From contig CM070625.1 of NCBI GenBank assembly GCA_036346255.1, forward strand, positions 15,461,488-15,525,487: a DNA stretch of 64,000 nucleotides. The letters run 5' to 3'. Position numbers and translations under genes: made by a program. The DNA comes from Ampelocalamus luodianensis. Lineage: Eukaryota > Streptophyta > Magnoliopsida > Poales > Poaceae. The notes under the pieces were generated by a model. That model saw nothing but the letters and a program-made list of their open reading frames with translations, searched no databases and was not told where the DNA came from. Below are positions 57,181-64,000 of the stretch, one piece after another. Position 1 is the stretch's first letter. Each line of letters begins with the position of its first letter.

Positions 57181-57701
57181 TGTTATACGCGACAGCGGAG
57201 GAACGACGAAGTAAACAAGATCAATCGCAGAGAGACACGAGATTTAACGTGGAAAACACTCTCAATGCGAGAGGGAAAAACCCACGGGCGCCAGCCAGCA
57301 ACAATCTTCACTATATCGGGGTGAGGTTACAACGCTGGGGATTTACAACTCTAATTTCGATATCCCAAACAGCGGCTTACAGGAAATATATATATCAGGG
57401 AAACCCTAATTCGACTAGGATCCATACACTACTCACAAGGTAAATACTAAGTCCCCCCGCGGTATGGATCCTAGTCGAATTAGAGTTTCCCTGATATATA
57501 TATTTCATGTAAGCTGCTGTTTGGGATATCGAAATTAGAGTTGTAAATCCTCGCTGTAACCTCACCCCGATATAGTGAAGATTGTTGTCGGCCGGCGCCA
57601 GTGGTTTTTTCCTCTCGCATTGAGAGGGTTTTCCACGTTAATCTCGTGTCTCTGCGATTGATCTTGTTTACTTCGCTGCTCCTCCGCCGTCGCGTATAAC
57701 A
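57181..57701 (+). repeat. 5' LTR as a head-to-head inverted duplicate
   Basis: The right arm (57462-57701) ends cgcgtataaca beside the primer-binding site TGGTATCGAGCC (57704-57715), so it is the 3' part of a plus-strand LTR. The left arm (57181-57427) is its inverted copy, starting TGTTATACGCG. Between them, 57427-57452 is identical over 26 bases to the CACTA end at 49905-49930. Confidence 0.8.
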
Positions 57702-57740
57702 AGTGGTATCGAGCCGAGGTTCTTCGGATCGGGCATCGCG

Positions 57741-60700
57741 ATGGCGCCGATGAAGTTTGATCTACCGCTACTCGACTACAAGACGAGATTCTCGTGTGCA
57801 AGTGAAGATGAGGGCGATACTCGCCCAATCACAGGATCTGGATGAGGCCCTAGTTTGCTTCGGGAAGAAGGAGCAGGATCAATGGACTCCTGAGGAGAAA
57901 CGTAAAGATCGTAAGGCTCTGTCGCTCATTCAACTTCATCTTTCTAATGATATCTTGCAAGAAGTGCTGCAGGTGAAAACTGCTGCAGAACTTTGGTTGA
58001 AACTGGAATCGATCTGCATGTCAAAAGATCTCACCAGTAAGATGCACATGAAGATGAAGTTGTTCTCGCACAAGTTGCAGGAGGGAGGATCGGTGATGAA
58101 CCACATATTGGTCTTTAAGGAGATCGTGGCCGATCTGTTATCCATGGAGTTAAAATTTGATGATGAGGATTTAGGTCTTCTATTACTATGCTCACTGCCC
58201 AGTTCATATTCAAATTTCCGTGACACCATATTGTTAAGCCGTGATGAACTAACCCTAGCGGAGGTTTATGAGATGCTCCAGAGTAAGGAGAAGATGAAAG
58301 GTATGGTGCAGGGTGAGCCGTCGTCCTCCAAGGGCGAGGCGTTGCAGGTCAGGGGCAGATATGAGCAGAAGTCCTATGATAACAACAATCGCGACAAGAG
58401 CCAGCATGGTAGAGGACGTTCAAAGTCCAGGGATAAGAAGTTCTGCAAGTACTGCAAGAAAACGAACCACTTCATCGAGGATTGCTATAAGGTAAAGAAT
58501 AAGGAGAAGAGGAATGCTGCATACCAACAGAAAAATAAATCTGAAGGTAATGCCTCTGTTGTCTCCGGTGCTGATAGTATTGATTCTGGAGATTGCCTTG
58601 TCGTATTTGCTGGTTGTGTTGCTGGTCATGATGAATGGATACTCGATTCGGCATGTTCGTTTCATATCTGCATTAATGAAAATGGTTTAGTTCTTATAAG
58701 CCCGTGCGAGTGGAGATGTCGTTCGCATGGGAGATGACAACCCATGTGAGATCGTGGGCATTGGATCTGTTCAGATCAGGACACATGATGGCATGGTTCG
58801 CACGTTGGACAATGTGCGACATATACCAAGGATGGCAAGAAATCTCATCTCCTCAAAGACACTCGATGATGATGGGTACAAGTACTCCGCCTGTGGAGTT
58901 TTAAAGGTATCAAGAGGTTCTCTCATTTACATGGTTGGTGATATGAATTCGCCAAGTTATATGTGCTTAGAGGAAGTACTTTGCGTGGTTCCGCTACACG
59001 ACCACTCTCGTCTCGATAATAATACTAACCTCGCATAAGCGTCTTGGACACATGAGTGAACTTGGTATGGCGTAATTGATGAAGAGGAACTCGCCGCATG
59101 GTCGCACTCGAGTAAGATGAACTTCGTGAGCACCGCATTTTTGTAAGCACAAGAGGGTAAAGTTCAATGCCTCGGTACATCGCTCCAAGGGTATACTTGA
59201 GTATGTACATGCTGATTTGTGGGGCCTTCTCGTAAGACCTCGTATGGTGGTGCAAATTATATGCTTACTATCATTGATGATTACTCTAGAAAAGTGTGGC
59301 CTTATTTTCGAAAGGTAAATATGATACATTTGTCGCTTTTAGAGATTGGAAAGTAATGATAGAAAGGCAAACCGAGAAGAAGGTAAAGTCGCTTCGCATC
59401 GATAATGGTGGTGAATTTTGCTCGCATGAGTTTAATGATTATTGCAGAAGGAAGGCATTGTGAGGCATCACACCATCCCGCATACACCGCAGCAGAATGG
59501 TGTGGTGAGCGCATGAACGTAACCATCATATCGAAGGCTCGTTGCATGTTGTCCAACGCAAAGATGAGCAAGCGCTTTTGGGCGAGGACGCCAACACCGC
59601 ATGTTTTTTGATCAACAGGTCGCCTTCTATTCCACTCAACAAGAAAATTCCCATTGAGGTATGGTCTGGTACATCTGCTGATTATTCACAGCTGAGAGTT
59701 TTTGGTTGCACTGCTTATGCTCATGTTGATAATGGAAAATTGGAGCCTAGAGTTATTAAGTGTCTGTTTCTTGGTTATGGTTCTGGAGTAAAAGGATATA
59801 AGCTATGGAATGCTGAAACAAGAAATACTTTCATGAGTAGAAGTGTTGTTTTTAATGAATCTGTGATGTTTAATGACAGTTTACCCATAGATATTATACC
59901 AGACAGATCTGATGATGAGCAGCATAATATGAGCGTGCAGGTGGAGCACGTGGATGATCAGGGAGATGAATTTATTGATGATACTATTGATACTGTTCAG
60001 CACTTATCTCCTGTTTTGCAGCAAGTCGATCAGCCTATTGCACTTCGCAGAGAAAAGAGGAGTTGTGGTCCTCGATCCCGATTAATTGAAGAGTGTAATT
60101 TGATTCATTATGCTCTTAGTTGTGTTGAACAGGTGGAGAACACTCATGAGCCGCTCACGCATAATCCCATTGTTTCGGAGATCATGAGAAGTGGATCTCA
60201 GCTATGCAAGAAGAGATGCAGTCCCTGGAGAAAAATGGCACATAGGACGTGGTGCGCTTGCCTAAAAATAAGAAGACCGTGCGTTGCAAATGGATCTTCA
60301 AGAGGAAGGAGGGTCTATCTCCTAGTGAGCCTCCAAGATTTAAGGCAAGGTTAGTAGCTAAAGGTTTCAGTCAGATTCCGGGTGTTGATTACAATGATGT
60401 GTTCTCCCCAGTTGTGAAGCATAGCTCAATCCGTATATTCTTTAGTATTGTTGCTATGCGTGATCTTGAGCTTGAGCAGCTAGATGTGAAGACAGCATTC
60501 TTGCATGGAGATTTTGAGGAGGAGATATACATGGACCAACCAGAAGGGTTCATAGTGCCTGGTAAGGAGGATCATGTTTGCAAATTGAAGAAGTCCTTAT
60601 ATGGTTTGAAACAGTCTCCTCGTCAGTGGTATAAGAGGTTTGATTCATTTATGTTATCAAATAACTTTAAAAGATCTGATTATGATAGCTGTGTCTACAT

Positions 60701-61699
60701 TAAATTTGTTGATGGATCACCTATATACTTGTTGTTATATGTTGATGATATGTTGATTGCTGCCAAGAGCAAGAAAGAAATCACTGCATTGAAGGCTCAG
60801 TTGAGCAGTGAATTTGAGATGAAAGATCTTGGTGCTTGCTAAGAAAATTCTAGGTATGGAAATTACTAGAGACCGTGCTTCGGTTTATTGTTTCTTAGTC
60901 AAGAAAATTATATTCGAAAGTGCTTCATCGTTTCAACATGCATGATTCAAAGCTCATTAGTACTCCCATTGCACCTCACTTTAAATTGTCAGCTTCACAA
61001 TGTCCTAGCACTGATGAGGAGGTTGAGTACATGTCCAGAGTTCCGTATGCTAGTGCTGTTGGGTCTTTGATGTATGCCATGGTTTGCTCTCGTCCGGATT
61101 TATCTTATGCTATGAGTATGGTCAGTAGATATATGGCTAATCCTGGTAAAGAGCATTGGAAGACCGTTCGATGGATTTTCAGGTACATGCAAGGCACATC
61201 GGATGCTTGTTTGAAGTTTGGCAGGACTGAAAAGGAACTCGTTGGCTATGTTGATTCAGATTATGCTGGTGATTTGGATAAGCGTAGGTCGCTCACAGGT
61301 TATGTATTTACCATTGGAGGTTGTGCTGTGAGCTGGAAGGCACATTTGCAGGATGTTGTTGCGCTGTCCACCACTGAAGCAGAATATATGGCTATTTGTG
61401 AAGCAAGTAAAGAGTCAGTTTGGCTGAAAGGTTTGTTTGCTGAGCTTGCTGGAGTTGATTCTTGCATTAATCTGTTTTGTGACAGCCAGAGTGCAATTTA
61501 TCTCACTAAAGATCAGATGTTTCATGAGAGGACAAAGCACATTGAGATTAAATATAATTATGTCAGAGATATTGTTGCAAAGGGTAAGCTAAAGGTATGC
61601 AAGATTAGCACTCATGAAAATCCTGCTGATATGTTCACAAAGCCAGTTCGTGTTGCTAAGTTTGAGCTTTGCTCAAGCTTAGTTGGTATTACAGCTTAG
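57741..61699 (+). pseudogene. Copia gag-pol (Tork-like), partly intact
   Basis: Gag opens MAPMKFDLPLLDYKTRFS (57741), shifts frame near 57795, then runs open to 58737. It includes a CCHC zinc knuckle CKYCKKTNHFIEDC (about 58445-58486) and the protease-like WILDSACSFHIC (58637). Pre-integrase and protease follow in a shifted frame (58727-59038). Integrase core (59040-59600) is heavily broken. The integrase C-terminal part (59542-60354) reads YSQLRVFGCTAYAHV and CLFLGYGSGVKGYKLW. Reverse transcriptase (60249-60842) has QLDVKTAFLHGDFEE and an intact LLYVDDML. RNase H (60920-61699) has DSDYAGDLDKRRS, ALSTTEAEYMA and RTKHIEIKYNYVRD. It is Tork/Tnt1-like. Breaks prevent a single polyprotein, though several concern CAG/CTG sites that may be sequencing error. 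Confidence 0.9.
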
Positions 61700-61800
61700 C
61701 CCAAGAGGCTGTGTGGCGCCGAAAGTATTTCTTTCTTTGTTGTGTTCAGGGTGAAGGATTGATTTATGCTATAGGAAGAAATTTGTCTCAAGGTGGAGTA

Positions 61801-61921
61801 TGTTGATTTGTGATCCAAATTCTATACATCTCCGGCCCTAAGCCTCCGGTGACGGGTCTCCGCTACGCTCCGTCCAGAAGCTGGCCTAGTTGATGTATAG
61901 AATTTGGATCACAAATCAACA
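61801..61921 (+). repeat. 3' LTR start folded into a palindrome
   Basis: A polypurine tract aaggtggag (61790-61798) precedes TGTTGATTTGTGATCC. The first 30 bp (61801-61830) are repeated as a perfect reverse complement at 61892-61921, around a 61-bp GC-rich spacer. Only this short LTR piece remains. Confidence 0.85.
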
Positions 61922-62720
61922 ATCACCGCTCGTCACAAATATTATAGTGATGAATTTTCTTTCCCCACAAATAACTATGTTCATTAGTGCCAAAATAAGT
62001 GTCACTGCTAGTAAGTTCATTTGAGACAACATACGTGGTCACAGATAAGTTTAAATTAGTGACGAAAGTTTCGCCACTGATGATAATTATAGTGACGACG
62101 ACCTTAGCTTCCCCACTTTTCCTTATACATTTGTGACATTGGATTGTCACAACTATATATATTTTGTAAAAGTGATGTTGTAAATGGTCATAAATTGATT
62201 TATGTCAGTGGCAATAGTTTCATCAGTGGTGATGCTTCTTGCAACAACATTCTTTCCCACTAATTATAAATAAAGGTGTGACAATGTGTCAGTTCGTCAC
62301 TGTAAAGTTGTCACTAACAAGAGACAAAGTAGTTTGTCACAAATTATAAATGAAGTTGTGACAGCGTTCATCACTATAAAGTCATCACTACTATGGCGTC
62401 TTGTGATGACATAACATTTTGTCACTATTTGTTAATAAAATAGTAACAGCGTTATAATTCATCATTGTAAAGGCGTCACCACTAAGGCATCATATGACGA
62501 CATAACATATGGTCACTATTTGCAAATGAAGTAGTGGCAATATGATCTCTTGTCACCGTAGAATCGTCACAACTACAGTTTCTTGTGGCTCAATATTTTT
62601 TCACTAATAAACAATAAACCAGTGAGGAAAATATTTTTAGTCACTACAAATAAGGTTAATAGTGACAAACCAAGGTTTCATCACTATGTTTCGTCACTAA
62701 AATTGTGATTCCATGTAGTG

Positions 62721-63227
62721 ATGCTTGCTTTGTTTATGTCTCCGAAACAACGGCAGCAATTTCATGGATCGTCAAACAATTTTCGAAACAAGATGTCGAG
62801 TGTTTTTTGGGCTAACGAGTTGACTCCACAATGATGAGTTCACATAAGTTTTTTTTTCCACTAATTTTTTCCCACGAATTCGAGAATTGTTCTTCTACAA
62901 GCAATCACAAATCGAAAATGTACTTGCAAAAATGTTTCTGCATATCATCAGTTCATGACAAACCAAAACTTGGTTTTATAGAACAATCTTACATCAAGTA
63001 CACAAATGGGTCATCTCTTTCACCTAATTAAGAAATCTCCAAAAACATACGCCAGTCCCCATACCCAACCAGCCAGTGTAAAACCAACCTACATACATGG
63101 TCTGCTAGCGCAATTGTATCAAATGGGCTTGCATGCGTTTGGTGTCACCCAACGCAAATTCCAAATGCATCCCATACCTAGTAAATCTTACTACTAAACC
63201 ACTGGTTGCCATTTGTCGTCCTCATCA
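62721..63227 (+). repeat. Copy E of the low-copy segment
   Basis: It matches copy D at aagatgtcgagtgttttttg (62789) and 'acaagcaatcac' to 'tttctgcatat', and copy C at 'ccagccagtgtaaaaccaac'. It ends with aaatgcatcccatacctag (63163) and gccatttgtcgtcctcatca (63208), where the next CACTA end begins. No gene is seen. Confidence 0.45.
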
Positions 63228-63572
63228 CACTACTACAAAAATGATTTGTAGCAACACCACCTTTTTCACAGTAGGGGCGGCTCACTTACCAAGCGCCCCT
63301 CACGCTGGCTGAGCTCGCCCACTATACCAACCGCCTCTACAAATGGTTCAGAGGCGGCCGGTATCACCAACCGCCCCTACAAATGGTTGGATTTGTAGGG
63401 GCGGCTGGAAACACCAGCCGCCCCTACTGTTTGATTTGTAGAGGCGGCTGGTCTCAGCCGCCCCTACACTCCTCATGATCCCTCTCGTTCTCCACGTAGC
63501 GAATGAAGGAGAGATGAGCAGGTTTGGAACATGGAGAAGCTATATAGGGCCAGGGCAGGTATTTAACTATTG
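63228..63572 (+). mobile_element. CACTA element, left end
   Basis: It begins CACTACTACAAAAATG. Subterminal repeats of 'accgcccctacaaatggtt' and inverted 'aggggcggctgg' occur at least six times up to about 63470. The right end lies outside the window or is lost. A TATA-like 'ctatatagg' is at 63540. Confidence 0.75.
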
Positions 63573-64000
63573 AGATAATTGCACCGTAGCTCCCTAAATT
63601 TCTGAGGTTGTATCACTTTATTTTTTGAACTTGTATTTTACTTTATCGCCCCCCTAAACTTGTCCCCGTTTGTACTGCAGATCCTTTCCTCCGTTAGTTG
63701 ACGGGATATGTTGATAATTGCACTATAGCTCCCTAAACTTGTGAGGTTGTACCACTTTACTCCCTAAACTTGTATTTTACTTTCTTGATCATATTTTCAA
63801 TTAGTTGACGGAATAGGTTGAATTGGGTCCTTTGTAGCCGACGTGGACGATTAGGAAAGTTCAGCGAGTAAAGTGGTACAATGCAAGTTCAGCGAGTAAA
63901 GTGGTACAACCTCATAAGTTTAGGAAGCGACAATGCAATTTACTAGACAAGTCAGCCTATTCCGTCAACTAACTGAGGAAAGGACCCGCGGTGCAAATGA
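63573..64000. repeat. Inverted and direct repeat element at window end
   Basis: 'gataattgcac(c/t)(g/a)tagctccctaaa' occurs at 63573 and 63713 in direct orientation, and inverted at about 63900-63945 (cataagtttaggaagcgaca). 'cctttcctccgttagttgac' (63683) is inverted at about 63961-63984. The structure resembles a foldback or Mutator-type MITE running off the window. Confidence 0.55.

Larger units (their letters stand above)
57083..62720. mobile_element. CACTA element containing a Copia insertion
   Basis: The left end reads CACTACAAGGAAAAAG and the right end, reverse-complemented, CACTACATGGAATCACAA. The right subterminal 800 bp (61922-62720) are crowded with 'gtcac' and 'gtgac' motifs such as 'tcgtcactgtaaagttgtca', as in CACTA elements. 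Flanking triplets (tga, atg) do not match, so the two ends may not be from one insertion. No transposase is present. The Copia element at about 57181-61921 fills the middle. Confidence 0.65.

Noticed and set aside
49905..57452. The shared 26-bp CACTA tip as two ends of one 7.5-kb element
   Set aside because: The first copy already pairs with a local inverted left side near 49789, and the second lies between LTR arms; a single element would also have to ignore several complete insertions.

Overview
This window looks like an intergenic stretch of a grass (Poaceae) nuclear genome. It is packed with nested plant transposable elements: Ty1/Copia and Ty3/Gypsy LTR retrotransposons, hAT, PIF/Harbinger, CACTA and Mutator-like elements, small MITEs and probable Helitron ends. 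I see no bacterial-style operons, rRNA, tRNA or CRISPR. Most long reading frames are shadows of GC-rich or transposon DNA. The one host gene I can support is a two-exon CLE signalling-peptide gene at 11312-12587 (+). Its mature-peptide motif is RRIPKGPDPIHN, and its reading frame closes cleanly across a 946-bp intron.

Layout. 1-1815: remnant of a minus-strand Copia element (LTR plus gag). 2507-3597: PIF/Harbinger-type element carrying a frameshifted mTERF gene fragment. 4250-4531 and 5121-5286: a MITE and a LINE tail. 6515: TATA box, probably the original CLE promoter. 6603-11036: a 4.4-kb Gypsy-type solo LTR with a perfect 5-bp duplication, holding a Copia LTR, lying between that TATA box and the CLE start codon. 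11312-12587: CLE gene. 14191-14434: Mutator-type MITE. 14756-21662 and 21758-28590: two related full-length minus-strand Copia elements 95 bp apart, each with a perfect 5-bp duplication. 30002-31139: Copia solo LTR. 31776-33320: Copia LTR split by a hAT element. 36.1-37.2 kb: Helitron-like ends and an inverted minisatellite. 38064-42780: Copia element with very short LTRs. 43728-46026 and 47241-49319: two long-TIR Mutator-like elements of matching design. 50042-55680: TIR element split by a Copia LTR and a Gypsy LTR. 57083-62720: CACTA element containing a Copia element whose ends are palindromic. 63228 onward: another CACTA end.

Between the transposons, diverged copies of one low-copy segment recur near 14.1, 35.0, 47.0, 56.5 and 63.2 kb. 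This suggests an old local tandem duplication later torn apart by insertions.

A technical caution: paired LTRs of the same element differ mainly in homopolymer length and at CAG/CTG triplets (CAG in one copy, CG in the other). This pattern would fit long-read basecalling error at methylated CHG sites, so some frameshifts reported here may not be real mutations.
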